A stretch of 64,000 bases of DNA from Streptomyces sp. R33. GTDB taxonomy: Bacteria > Actinomycetota > Actinomycetes > Streptomycetales > Streptomycetaceae. A program made the translations under genes and the position numbers. A model generated the notes under the pieces. The model was not told the origin of the DNA, did no database searches, and was given only the letters and a program-made list of their open reading frames with translations. The DNA lies in NCBI RefSeq assembly GCF_041200175.1, contig NZ_CP165727.1, forward strand, positions 8,178,001 through 8,242,000, given 5' to 3'. Every line of letters starts with the position of its first letter. The first letter of the stretch is position 1. Shown here piece after piece: positions 33,308-41,373 of the stretch.

Positions 33308-33961
33308 TCACTCTCGAGGCTTATGCCAGCCATTCTCGGCAGCCCGGCGCCTTTCATGCACCCAATCGATAAATCCGACTGGGACTCGTGAAGCCTCGGC
33401 CTCTGCCACAAGGGCGTCGAGGTCGATCGCCGTGATGTCATCGATCCGAAGTACGATTTCGCGAAGCAAAGGTGTCATGCGTTTCATGAGGGACATATCT
33501 CCTGAGCGCACGACGTCCAGCAAGTGGGCCCTATCGGTCATGAGCTGGATTCGAGGCAACACCTTTGCGCTCAGCGTCTCGGCCAGTGCGCGCCCGCATG
33601 CATCCTCTCCCTCCGGGCGCATGGCCCAGCGTGTTCGAAACGGCATCCCCTCATCGGGGCGGTGCGCGACCGAGGGCGGCGGGACGACGCGCCCTGTCAC
33701 CAACGCACCGGAGGAGTCTGGCACCTTCCCAACGGGCTGGTGCCCCCGGTAGACCCAATCCCAATAGGGCTCAGGGGCGGCGTGGAACTCCACGTCAAAG
33801 ACAGTGGCTTCAGGATCCACGGCGTAGACCTGGAAGGTGAGCAAGGCGTAATCCAGGCGGCGGCCGCCGACCGTCCAGAAACCTCGGCCCTTTTTCCTGA
33901 ACCCAGCCGACTTGGCCGCGGGAGCTACGTACTCCCGAATCAGGGAGTCCAAAGGGTTCAT
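33308..33961 (-). CDS. DUF4304 domain protein
   Basis: 217 residues. The N-terminal DUF4304 signature is clear: LIREYVAPAAKSAGFRKKGR, then FWTVGGRRLDYALLTFQVY. The C-terminal half is helical (LLREIVLRIDDITAIDLDAL). DUF4304 proteins are small soluble proteins of unknown function, sometimes near toxin or immunity genes. ATG 33959-33961 has GAGGGC just upstream. The next gene upstream on the same strand, 34090-34473, is also immunity-protein-like in size. Confidence 0.75.
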   Translation of the reverse strand: MNPLDSLIREYVAPAAKSAGFRKKGRGFWTVGGRRLDYALLTFQVYAVDPEATVFDVEFHAAPEPYWDWVYRGHQPVGKVPDSSGALVTGRVVPPPSVAHRPDEGMPFRTRWAMRPEGEDACGRALAETLSAKVLPRIQLMTDRAHLLDVVRSGDMSLMKRMTPLLREIVLRIDDITAIDLDALVAEAEASRVPVGFIDWVHERRRAAENGWHKPRE

Positions 33962-34089
33962 GCCCTCAGATGCCTCACTGTTGTGTTTCCTGGCCGACGG
34001 TGCTGGCGGCAAGTTTCGTGTCGCTAAGGGCTGTCCCGTAACTGCGGCCGTCGTATCGGTGGGTTCGGCTGTCTGGGCACTCCTCAACG

Positions 34090-34473
34090 TCAGCCGAAGA
34101 TGAGTTCGACGCCCTCGTCTACGCAGAAGCGTAGGACGACGGTCAGCTGTTGGGCGTCCTGGATGTGCTGCTGGAGGATCGGTTCGTCGGGCTCCTCCTG
34201 CCACTGGCCGATGATCGACTTCAGGCGGGGCAGCATCGCAGCGCAGTCGGCAGTCGAGAGCTCGTCACCACCGACATCCGGGTGATCGAGGAGCGGCTCC
34301 AGAGTGGTGGAGACGTCGCTCCACAGCCGGTCGCCCCCGAAGCCCCACATCTCAGGGAGGACGAACCCCTCGGCTTGTGCGAGCCGTTCCCGGAAGCTGT
34401 TGAAGCGGACGCAGGACCATGAAACGTCCGGGCTGCTGTTGTCACCGTCTCCTGGGAACAGGGTCAGGCCCAC
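34090..34473 (-). CDS. conserved hypothetical protein (immunity-protein-like)
   Basis: 127 residues from the GTG at 34471-34473, which has AGGAGG five bases upstream; this is much better than any upstream start. Pattern: LTLFPGDGDNSSPDVSWSCV, NSFRERLAQAEGFVLPEMWG, then LLDHPDVGGDELSTADCAAM and LRFCVDEGVELIFG. I have the impression of a widespread actinobacterial single-domain protein, but I know no function. It is cytoplasmic. It is followed on the same strand by DUF4304. Confidence 0.7.
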   Translation of the reverse strand: MGLTLFPGDGDNSSPDVSWSCVRFNSFRERLAQAEGFVLPEMWGFGGDRLWSDVSTTLEPLLDHPDVGGDELSTADCAAMLPRLKSIIGQWQEEPDEPILQQHIQDAQQLTVVLRFCVDEGVELIFG

Positions 34474-35035
34474 GTGATCCTCCTCGCTTGCGAAGTGGAC
34501 AGGATCGGCCAGAACAAGCGGCATCGGCAACTGAAATGCATGATCCCGCTGACCGAAGACCTAGGAGAGTGGGGCAGTAACGAGCAAGCGGCTCCGCTCC
34601 CGTGATCGGCGAATCGGTCGCGGCGGGCTCGTCGGGGCATGTGGGGCTGGCGGGGCCTGCCCGCCGGGTGTCCGGTCGGCAGGGCTCGTGACGTGGCCGG
34701 GGACCCGATGCTCTGGTATGGGATGGTCAACCACATCTCCGGGCTGGACTTCCTCGGCACCACCGGGGAGCGTGCCGCGGCCCCGGCCCCGGCCCCGCCA
34801 GCGGCAGCGGTCGCGGGCCTCGCCGCCGCCCTGGCCGCGGCCGCCCTCGCCCTGGACGCGATACGCCACGCCGCGCGGTGACATGCCACTCGGTAAGTCG
34901 GGCGGAGGAGGAGCGGTTCCCCCGCCGGGGGGAGCTGGTCCCTCCCCGCGGCGGAGGCCGCGACCGGGGGTGAGCTGGGAGGTTGGAGGCAGTCGGAAAA
35001 CAGCCCGACTCCTCTCTCTCCACTGAGGATTGACC
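34474..35035. other. spacer with one possible small membrane ORF
   Basis: ATG 34708 opens a 57-codon plus-strand frame to 34881 with an Ala-rich hydrophobic stretch (PPAAAVAGLAAALAAAALAL). There is no good ribosome binding site, so it is doubtful. The rest shows nothing. The promoter of the secreted-protein gene at 35036 should lie here. Confidence 0.3.
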
Positions 35036-35593
35036 ATGCGAAAGCTCACCACCGCCATCGCGCTCACCACTGCGGCCGTGGCCCTCGCGGCCGGGACGGC
35101 CGGCACCGCCGCGGCCGCGCCCACACCGGCCACCCCCCTACCGGCCCAGCACCTCGCGCTGCACAGCTGGACCCTGCTCAACGAGCACGGCCCGGGCCCC
35201 AACCCAGGCGAGCGGCTCACCGCGCGGGTCAGCGCCCGTACGGTCGACGGCCACACCCGGGGGCACGTCGTGGTGCAGCACGTGTTCGAGAAGACCGGCA
35301 CCATCCGGGCCGAGTTCGACGTCGACTGCCTGACCGTCGACGGGAACGGCGCCATCACCGTGACCGGGCCCATCTCGCAGACCGTGGTCACCCCGCTCGG
35401 GGGCGAGCCGTACCTCTTCGAGGAGGGCCAGCACCCCGAGGCTGGCCTCACCTTCTACCCGACCGACGAGCAGCACCAGCGCCGGGTCGGCTGGAACCGG
35501 ACCAACCCCCAGATGCACTCCGAAGTCGTCAAGTGCGGCGCGGTTCCGGCCAGCCTCTGGGTCATCGACGGCGGGACCTTCCTGCGCCGCTAG
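35036..35593 (+). CDS. secreted hypothetical protein
   Basis: 185 residues. Signal peptide at about 1-28 (KLTTAIALTTAAVALAAGTA, cut near AAA). The mature domain is beta-rich: LTARVSARTVDGHTRGHVVV, TIRAEFDVDCLTVDGNGAIT, and WNRTNPQMHSEVVKCG. Two Cys residues may pair. Family not recognised; similar Streptomyces secreted proteins have no role assigned. ATG 35036 has GAGG 8 bases upstream. The stop TAG at 35591-35593 is part of the CTAG at which an IS1182-type element inserted, yet the gene remains complete. Confidence 0.75.
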   Translation: MRKLTTAIALTTAAVALAAGTAGTAAAAPTPATPLPAQHLALHSWTLLNEHGPGPNPGERLTARVSARTVDGHTRGHVVVQHVFEKTGTIRAEFDVDCLTVDGNGAITVTGPISQTVVTPLGGEPYLFEEGQHPEAGLTFYPTDEQHQRRVGWNRTNPQMHSEVVKCGAVPASLWVIDGGTFLRR

Positions 35594-37019
35594 GAGCGTG
35601 TCTCTGTGACCGGCAACCTACCTGTGTCTCGTGATCTTTCGTACGGGATGATCCCGGTATGCGTGGTGAGGATGGGCTGTTCGAGGCCGAGCCGGTCGAG
35701 GCGAAGCGGCCGCAGCGCCGTCCGGCGGCGGTGGACAAGACCTTCCGGGCGTTCGACCCGCATCAGGTCCTGCTGCCGCCACCGTCGCTGGACGACTGGC
35801 TGCCCGAGGGACACCTGGCCCGGTTCGTCGCCGACCTGGTCGACGATGTGCTCGACCTGGGACCGGTCCCGGCCGACTACACCGAGAAGCGCGGCTACCC
35901 GCCCTACGACCCGCGCCTGATGCTCCGGCTGCTGATCTACGGCTACACCACCGGGGTGCGTTCCTCGCGGGCGATCGAACGCAAATGCGTCGACGACGTC
36001 GCATTCCGGTTCCTCGCCGCCGACCAGGCCCCCGACTTCCGCTCCATCGCCCGGTTCCGCCGACGCCACCTCGACGCCCTCGCCGACCTGTTCCTCCAGT
36101 CCCTGCGCCTCGCGCGCCTGCAGGCCGCCCGCGCGCAGATCGAGGCCGAGGCCGCCGCCAAGGCCCGCAAGCACGCCCAGGACAAGGAACGCCGCCGCCA
36201 GGACCGCACCGGCACCAGCGACGAACAGGCCGTCACCGACGCCGGCGAGGCCGCCGCCGCGAAGGCGCGACCGAAGCCGAAGGCCCAGGCCAACTTCACC
36301 GATCCCGACTCGCGGATCATGAAGAACGGCGACGGCGCCTACATCCAGTCCTACAACGCCCAGGCCGTCGTCGACGAGCAGCATCAGGCCATCACCGCCG
36401 CCGACGTGACGACCAACGCCTCGGACGCCCTGAACTACACCGACATGCTCGACCAGTCCGCCCGCAACACCGGCACCCACCCCAAGCAGGCCCTCGTGGA
36501 CGCCGGCTACTGCTCGAACACGAACCTCGAAGCCGCCAGGGACCGCCATCTGTCCTGCGGCACCGACACGTTCGTGGCCACCGGCCGTCTCGGCCACGAC
36601 GAGCAGGTCCCGCCCGCACCCCGAGGCCGCATCCCCACGGACGCCACCTTGAAGGAGCGCATGGCCCGCAAGCTGCGGACCAAACCCGGCCGCAAGGCCA
36701 TCGTCGACCCCGTCTTCGGACAGATCATGACCTGCCAGAACGGCCGCCAGCTCCTCCTGCGCGGCGAGGACGGCGCACGAGGCGAATGGCGCCTGCTCGC
36801 CGCCTGCCACAACTTCCGCAAGGCCTTCCGACACGCCGGAACCGCCGGACTCGCCGCAGCGGTCGGCTGACCGAGCCCTCGCCCCGGCCCCGGCGGGCCT
36901 CGACACGACAATCCCGGCCTGGAAGACCCCCGCGCCGCCCCCGCGCGCCCCTGACCGGGCAACCTGGCGCTCTCGCCAGCACGGTCCCCCGGACAGTTGC
37001 CCGTTACTGAGACACGCTC
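35594..37019 (+). mobile_element. IS1182-family element
   Basis: 1426 bp. The ends are inverted repeats GAGCGTGTCTCTGTGACCGG and GAGCGTGTCTCAGTAACGGG (read inward), flanked by CTAG at 35590-35593 and 37020-37023. CTAG is the known preferred target type for this family. The transposase has lost an internal segment, so the element is probably not self-mobile. Confidence 0.88.
35659..36870 (+). CDS. IS1182-family transposase with internal in-frame deletion
   Basis: 403 residues, against about 450-550 for intact members. The N-terminus is normal (AFDPHQVLLPPPSLDDWLPE, YDPRLMLRLLIYGYTTGVRS, APDFRSIARFRRRHLDALAD). After FLQSLRLA the chain jumps to ARLQAARAQIEAEA; the usual intervening stretch with the first catalytic Asp (the xALDGTK motif) is missing. 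The later core is present (SYNAQAVVDEQHQAITAADV, DAGYCSNTNL). The enzyme is therefore likely inactive. ATG 35659 lacks a strong Shine-Dalgarno. Confidence 0.85.
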   Translation: MRGEDGLFEAEPVEAKRPQRRPAAVDKTFRAFDPHQVLLPPPSLDDWLPEGHLARFVADLVDDVLDLGPVPADYTEKRGYPPYDPRLMLRLLIYGYTTGVRSSRAIERKCVDDVAFRFLAADQAPDFRSIARFRRRHLDALADLFLQSLRLARLQAARAQIEAEAAAKARKHAQDKERRRQDRTGTSDEQAVTDAGEAAAAKARPKPKAQANFTDPDSRIMKNGDGAYIQSYNAQAVVDEQHQAITAADVTTNASDALNYTDMLDQSARNTGTHPKQALVDAGYCSNTNLEAARDRHLSCGTDTFVATGRLGHDEQVPPAPRGRIPTDATLKERMARKLRTKPGRKAIVDPVFGQIMTCQNGRQLLLRGEDGARGEWRLLAACHNFRKAFRHAGTAGLAAAVG

Positions 37020-37063
37020 CTAGCCATGACCCGCTGCTGCTCATCGCGGCGGATTCGGTCGGT

Positions 37064-37411
37064 ATGGATCAGCATTCCGGGTGGGTGGCAGTGGACGAAC
37101 CGGAGGCGCTGACGGCTTTGGGGGATGTGCCAGTGGGGATGACGATCTGGTGCCTGGCTGCGCCCGGGGTGGCCTCCCTTGCGCCACTGGGCGTGTGCGG
37201 GTGTCTGACTGGGAGCGCGCGGGGGCGGGCCGTTGCCGGGTTCTCGCTGACACAAAGCCGCATGCGGAACCTCGCACAGGAGTTGGCTGCGGGTGTGGAG
37301 GGCACGCAGTCCGCGTTCCCTGCCGGTGGCTGGTCATCGAGGAGGTGCCGTGTTCTACGGTCTTGGTGGAGGTTTTCCGGATCTGGGAGGAAGGGGGAGG
37401 CGTGGCCGTGA
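37064..37411 (+). CDS. hypothetical protein, possibly a remnant
   Basis: A frame with host-like codons at its start (MDQHSGWVAVDEPEALTALG, VPVGMTIWCLAAPG) that turns basic and Trp-rich towards 37411. It begins 45 bases past the IS1182 right end and may be a gene damaged near its 3' end. No family recognised. Confidence 0.3.
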   Translation: MDQHSGWVAVDEPEALTALGDVPVGMTIWCLAAPGVASLAPLGVCGCLTGSARGRAVAGFSLTQSRMRNLAQELAAGVEGTQSAFPAGGWSSRRCRVLRSWWRFSGSGRKGEAWP

Positions 37412-37857
37412 TGCTGGGGCAGCAGGAGCTGGATGCGTGGGTGGAATTCCGGGCGTTCGGTTTTCAGGAGTCGGACGACAGCGTGGTGCCGGTGCCGTTC
37501 CCGGATGACTTCGACTGGGGGGTGTTCCTGCACGAGTGTGTCCGCCGGTTTGATGTTTTCAGCGCTGCGCACACCCACACCGCCGCGGTGACAGCCCGTG
37601 TCTGGGACAGCCCGCCCGAAGGCGAGGATGGCGAGTGGGAAGAGCAGGGTGAGATCGACTACGAGTCGGTCACGGGCGATGTGGCTGTGTGGGGCAGCGG
37701 CCGCTCCGAGGAGCTGATCCGGCTTGGCCGCGGCGGGATGTGGCGGGTGAGGGTCCGCTGCACGGGCAGGGCGCAGGTAGAGCGTGTGACGCGGGATGAG
37801 GGAACGGCGTACGGCGTGGAGCGTTACGTGATCGATTTCTGGCCGAAGGCCGGATGA
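37411..37857 (+). CDS. conserved hypothetical protein
   Basis: 148 residues. Acidic with many aromatic residues: ELDAWVEFRAFGFQESDDSV, FPDDFDWGVFLHECVRRFDV, and a C-terminal sheet VRVRCTGRAQVERVTRDEGT followed by VERYVIDFWPKAG. GGGGGAGG precedes three clustered starts (GTG 37402, GTG 37408, ATG 37411); I chose the ATG by spacing. No signal peptide. The family is not recognised. A hairpin terminator follows directly. Confidence 0.6.
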   Translation: MLGQQELDAWVEFRAFGFQESDDSVVPVPFPDDFDWGVFLHECVRRFDVFSAAHTHTAAVTARVWDSPPEGEDGEWEEQGEIDYESVTGDVAVWGSGRSEELIRLGRGGMWRVRVRCTGRAQVERVTRDEGTAYGVERYVIDFWPKAG

Positions 37858-37859
37858 AG

Positions 37860-37895
37860 AGCGGGGCCCGGCGCACCCCTGTGCCGGGCCCCGCT
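37860..37895. terminator. bidirectional hairpin terminator
   Basis: Arms agcggggcccggcgca and its near-perfect complement (one mismatch) with a 4-base loop, between a plus-strand gene ending at 37857 and a minus-strand fragment ending at 37910. Confidence 0.8.
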
Positions 37896-37909
37896 GTTGA
37901 ACGTCTGCG

Positions 37910-38060
37910 TCAGTTGATCTCCACGATGAAGCCGTCTTCGGGGCCGTCGATGATGTGGTTGGCGTTGTAGAAGCCGCGCAGCAGGGGCGCGGCGTCGTGT
38001 TCATGGTTGCCGGGGCGGGTCAGGCGGGTGACCTCGCCTCCCGGGGCGATCCGGGTCTGC
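37910..38060 (-). pseudogene. C-terminal gene fragment
   Basis: The minus strand reads GEVTRLTRPGNHEHDAAPLL, RGFYNANHIIDGPEDGFIVEI and stops at 37910. The codon use is normal but there is no upstream continuation, and the lipoprotein gene's promoter area begins at about 38085. The parent family is not recognised. Confidence 0.4.
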
Positions 38061-38180
38061 GCGCAGCCGGCCGCCGGGGCTGGTGGTTCTTCCCATGACA
38101 GTGGCCCCTCGATATTCAGCCAGCGTGTTGGTGCATGCCTGCGAGAATCGCACCCTGATCAATTGGGGTGGGGGTTCCAC

Positions 38181-38717
38181 ATGCATGTACGCACGAGGCC
38201 TTCGGCTGCAGCGGCTACGGCGCTGGCCGTTGCGGCGGTCTTGGCGCTGGCGGGATGCAGCGCCGGAGGTGGGGAGGCCGGCCCGAAGCGAGCGGGACCG
38301 GGCTCGCCCTCGGGATCCGCGGGTTCCGGGAAAGCAGACGCGGGGAAGGGCGGCTCGGTCCTCGGCCGGGACGCCGTGGACGGGGATCTCCGCAGGGCTC
38401 TCAGCAAGGCGGGCCTGGACCCTGCGAAGGGGATGACCACCTCCGAGCGCAACGGCGTGAAGAGCCCGGGCAGGGTCGACTGGATCGCCGTCGTGAAAAC
38501 CGCGGAGGCCGAGCAGGCTCTTCCCAAGATGGGGGCCGAACTGGAGCGTGCGGGCTGGAAGCCCGCACAGGTGGAAGGCAACGTCCTCACCTACCGGAAG
38601 TCCGGCTGGAGCCTGCTGGCCTCCAGCTTGCCCGGCGGCGGGGATATGCCGAGGGTCCCCGAGGGCAGCAGCATGATCCAGTTGAGTGCCCACCAACTGG
38701 ACGGTGACGAAGGCTGA
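38181..38717 (+). CDS. lipoprotein, unknown function
   Basis: 178 residues. The N-terminus has a basic start, hydrophobic core and lipobox LALAGC, so the protein should be lipidated at Cys and anchored outside the membrane. A Gly/Ser/Lys linker leads to a compact domain (GDLRRALSKAGLDPAKGMTT, VDWIAVVKTAEAEQALPKMG, WSLLASSLPGGGDM). ATG 38181 has a G-rich leader. Its 3' end overlaps, on the opposite strand, the doubtful end of the gene at 38591-39118. Confidence 0.75.
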   Translation: MHVRTRPSAAAATALAVAAVLALAGCSAGGGEAGPKRAGPGSPSGSAGSGKADAGKGGSVLGRDAVDGDLRRALSKAGLDPAKGMTTSERNGVKSPGRVDWIAVVKTAEAEQALPKMGAELERAGWKPAQVEGNVLTYRKSGWSLLASSLPGGGDMPRVPEGSSMIQLSAHQLDGDEG

Positions 38718-39118
38718 CACCGTCCGGCACCGGAGCGCGGGCCGCCACCGCGACTGTCCTCACCGTCCATCTCGTAGATCCGTCCGTGAAGTCGTTCTCC
38801 GGCCCAGTCCAGCCCGACGCCCAGGTCAAACCAGTGCCGATCCTTGCGGACTTTGGGCGGTGCGAGGTTCACCGCTGCCCAGGAGAACACTCCCAGGAGG
38901 ATGGAACGCCCGGGCTGCGTGGTGCGCACGGACAACGCAAACGGCGCGTCGAGTGCTGCGCGGGTGAGCAACACAGCCCGTTCGTCCTCCGCATGTTGAC
39001 GCCCACCCGTGAGAAACCGGGGCGTTTCAAGGATCTTGATCCACTCGACCACGGCGTCTGCCACTTGGGCGCGCAAGGACTCTTCGATGCCCTTCCGGAC
39101 GGCGGTCGCGGGGATCAT
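38591..39118 (-). CDS. hypothetical protein with uncertain C-terminus
   Basis: The frame from ATG 39116-39118 reads RKGIEESLRAQVADAVVEWI, FLTGGRQHAEDERAVLLTRA, and APPKVRKDRHWFDLGVGLDW then GRIYEMDGEDSRGG. Up to about 38740 the codon use is typical. After that the reading is the antisense of the lipoprotein gene and is probably not original, so the gene may have lost its stop by a frameshift or rearrangement. Family not recognised. No strong ribosome binding site. Confidence 0.45.
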   Translation of the reverse strand: MIPATAVRKGIEESLRAQVADAVVEWIKILETPRFLTGGRQHAEDERAVLLTRAALDAPFALSVRTTQPGRSILLGVFSWAAVNLAPPKVRKDRHWFDLGVGLDWAGERLHGRIYEMDGEDSRGGGPRSGAGRCQPSSPSSWWALNWIMLLPSGTLGISPPPGKLEASRLQPDFR

Positions 39119-39134
39119 CGCCGAGCGGTACCCG

Positions 39135-39315
39135 CGCCCCTCTGCTTGGGCGCGACCCTGCTCGTCGCTCCGGACGGCGCCGAGGCCGAACTGCGTGGAC
39201 TCGCAGATCTCCTCGACCAGCACCGGGTCACCGTGATGCACTTCGTGCCGTCGTTGCTGCGGGAGTTCATCGCAGAGGGCGGCAGCGCAGCCCTCGCCCC
39301 GCTGCGCCACCCTCC
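39135..39315 (+). pseudogene. NRPS adenylation-domain fragment
   Basis: The plus strand encodes LCLGATLLVAPDGAEAELRG and ADLLDQHRVTVMHFVPSLLR, then EFIAEGGSAALAPLRH. This matches the stretch of NRPS adenylation domains from the L-x-x-GA-x-L-V-V-A strand to the HFVPSML helix, before the substrate pocket. Only about 60 codons remain, without the start, the pocket or the carrier domain. It is a relic of a peptide-synthetase gene. Confidence 0.7.
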
Positions 39316-39459
39316 CCATGGGGGGAACGGCTCCCGGGCGACCTGTCTGGAGGTCCGGATTCCGGTCGAGTTGCGAACCGGTCCGGGCGAGCCAGTGCCC
39401 GCGCCGCTGTCCGGGGACGGTGCCTGGAGCGGCCCCCTGCTGGAGGAGGGGGCGGCAGG

Positions 39460-40623
39460 CTACGCGGGGAGCGCGAACCCGTCGTAGAGGTCGTCCAGTG
39501 CCCGGAGGGCGAGGCGGCCGGGAGCGGCGCGGACGGCGAGGTTCCGGGCGCCGACGGCGAGCGGGTTGCGCAGGCCGGCCACCCGGCCCGCCCGGCGGGA
39601 CCTCACCCGGATTGCATCGGTCCGCTCCCGCCGGGCGGCGCTGTACGCGGCGAGGGCCGCGGGTACCGCGCCGGGACCGGCCCGGTGCAGCAGGTGGGCC
39701 AAGACCACGGCGTCCTCGACAGCCTGGCAGCCGCCCTGGCCCAGGTTGGGCGTCATGGCGTGCGCGGCGTCGCCGATCCAGGCGATGCGGCCGTGGTGCA
39801 GGCGGGGCAGCGGGGCGGCGAGGTCGTAGAGGTCGTGCTGGAGCAGGGCGGCGGGGTCCATGCGTTCCAGCAGGGCCGGTACCGGTGCGTGCCACCCGCC
39901 GAACCGCCGCGCCAGCTCGGCCCGTACGTCGGCCGCCCGGCTGCCCGGCGGCGCGAAGGCGGTGGCGTAGACGTACACGCGCCCGTCGGCCAGCGGCACG
40001 ATGCCGAAGCGCTCGCCGCGCCCCCAGGTCTCGGAGGTCGTGAGGCCGGGCAGGCCCTCGGCGGTGACGACCGTCCGCCAGGCCCTCTCGCCGCTGTGAT
40101 GCAGGCCGGGGTGGCCTGGGAAGTACTGGCGGCGCAGGCGGCTGTTGATGCCGTCGGCGGCTATCACGACGTCGGCCTGTACCTCCCCGACCCCGGTCCG
40201 CACCCGGGCGGTCTCCTCCTCGGCGCCCTTGACCCCCTCCACGGTGGTGGCGTACCGCAGCGCCCCGTCGGGCAGTTCCGCCGCCAGGCCGCCGGTGAGG
40301 GCGGCCCGGTGCACGGCGAGCGGGGGACGCCCGTAGCGCCGGACCAGTGCAGCGGTGTCGGCCCGGTTGAGCCAGACGCCGTCGGGCCGGCGCACGCCCA
40401 TGGCGGCGGGCACGGCGCTGCCGGTGGCCCGTTCGACGTCGAAGCCGATGGCCTCGAAGGCGCGCAGGGCGTTGGGTGCGAGCACGATCCCGGCGCCGGT
40501 GCCGGTGGCCGCCCGGGCCGCCTGCTCGTGGACGGTGACCTCCCAGCCGAGGCGGTGCAGGGCCACGGCCGCCGTGAGCCCGCCGATCCCGGCTCCGACC
40601 ACGACCACTCGACGTCCGGACAT
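39460..40623 (-). CDS. FAD-dependent aromatic-type monooxygenase
   Basis: 387 residues of the p-hydroxybenzoate-hydroxylase type. The N-terminal FAD loop is VVGAGIGGLTAAVALHRLGW; the DG motif region is ADVVIAADGINSRLRRQ; the GD motif is RIAWIGDAAHAMTPNLGQGG followed by EDAVVLAHLL. These flavoenzymes hydroxylate or epoxidise small molecules using NAD(P)H. Start ATG 40621-40623 has GAGAGGA 7 bases upstream. It is divergent from a TetR gene with palindromic operators between, so TetR probably represses it until a substrate-like inducer appears. Confidence 0.92.
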   Translation of the reverse strand: MSGRRVVVVGAGIGGLTAAVALHRLGWEVTVHEQAARAATGTGAGIVLAPNALRAFEAIGFDVERATGSAVPAAMGVRRPDGVWLNRADTAALVRRYGRPPLAVHRAALTGGLAAELPDGALRYATTVEGVKGAEEETARVRTGVGEVQADVVIAADGINSRLRRQYFPGHPGLHHSGERAWRTVVTAEGLPGLTTSETWGRGERFGIVPLADGRVYVYATAFAPPGSRAADVRAELARRFGGWHAPVPALLERMDPAALLQHDLYDLAAPLPRLHHGRIAWIGDAAHAMTPNLGQGGCQAVEDAVVLAHLLHRAGPGAVPAALAAYSAARRERTDAIRVRSRRAGRVAGLRNPLAVGARNLAVRAAPGRLALRALDDLYDGFALPA

Positions 40624-40655
40624 GGGCGTTCCTCTCCTCGGTCCCGCACACTGCA

Positions 40656-40710
40656 CCTCTACATCTGTAGAGGACCTCATGCGCCCACTCTACAGCTGTA
40701 GAGTGGGCGC
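40656..40710. promoter_or_regulatory. two TetR operators, one a perfect 30-bp palindrome
   Basis: Site 1, 40656-40673: CCTCTAC-ATCT-GTAGAGG. Site 2, 40681-40710: a perfect 30-base palindrome with half-site gcgcccactctacag, ending at the base before the TetR ATG. Both share the core CTCTACA..TGTAGAG. They serve the divergent monooxygenase and TetR genes. Confidence 0.85.
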
Positions 40711-41373
40711 ATGTCGACCCCTGACCGCAGGACGCTGATCGCCGACACCGCCATCGCCACCGTGGCCGCCGCAGGCTTGCGCGGCCTGACCCACCGGGCG
40801 GTCGACAACGCCGCCGGCCTGCCGGCGGGCAGCACCTCGTACTACTTCCGCACCCGGACGGCGCTGATCGAGGCCTGCTACCGGCGCCTGGCCGAGAGCG
40901 ATCTGGCCGACGTGGACCAGGACGCGCCGGTGCTCCCCCTCCCGCAGGCGGGAGGGGGAGCACCGGAGGAGGATGGGGAAGGCGGCGGCGACGGGCAGCG
41001 GGCGGGCAGGGATGAGGCGGCCGCCGCGCTCGCGAGCGTGCTCCACCGCTGGATGACGACGGGCCGCGAACGCCAGCTGGCCCGCTTCGAACTCTCGCTG
41101 GAGGCCGCCCGCAACCCGGAGCTGCGTACAGAACTGCACCGGGCGGGCCTCGGCGCCCGCGCCCGCGCGGCCGGGATCCTCGCCGCCCTGGGCGCCGCCC
41201 GCCCCGAGCGCTCCGCCGAGCTCCTGGTCGCCTGGACCGAGGGCGTCCTCTATGACCACCTGGCCGGGGCCCTCGCCGCCACGCGCCCCGTGCCGACCGT
41301 CCCGGAACTGACCGGGACGGTCCGGCGGATGCTGGACGCGGCGCTGGCCGCGGAGGTGCCGGAGCGCCCCTGA
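40711..41373 (+). CDS. TetR-family regulator with an inserted repeat
   Basis: 220 residues. HTH at about 6-55 (LIADTAIATVAAAGLRGLTH, then AAGLPAGSTSYYFRTRTALI). The ligand domain starts at about 105 (LASVLHRWMTTGRERQLARF). Between them, about residues 73-102 are low complexity (LPLPQAGGGAPEEDGEGGGD), coded in part by a 19-bp inverted repeat. The gene lacks a Shine-Dalgarno; the operator abuts the ATG, so the mRNA is probably leaderless. It likely represses itself and the divergent FAD monooxygenase. Confidence 0.88.
   Translation: MSTPDRRTLIADTAIATVAAAGLRGLTHRAVDNAAGLPAGSTSYYFRTRTALIEACYRRLAESDLADVDQDAPVLPLPQAGGGAPEEDGEGGGDGQRAGRDEAAAALASVLHRWMTTGRERQLARFELSLEAARNPELRTELHRAGLGARARAAGILAALGAARPERSAELLVAWTEGVLYDHLAGALAATRPVPTVPELTGTVRRMLDAALAAEVPERP
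40927..40966. repeat. 19-bp perfect inverted repeat inside the TetR gene
   Basis: Arms begin ccggtgctccccctcccgc and are perfectly complementary, with a 2-base loop. It lies in frame and codes for a Pro/Gly-rich linker. It looks like an inserted small repeat rather than native TetR sequence. Confidence 0.85.
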
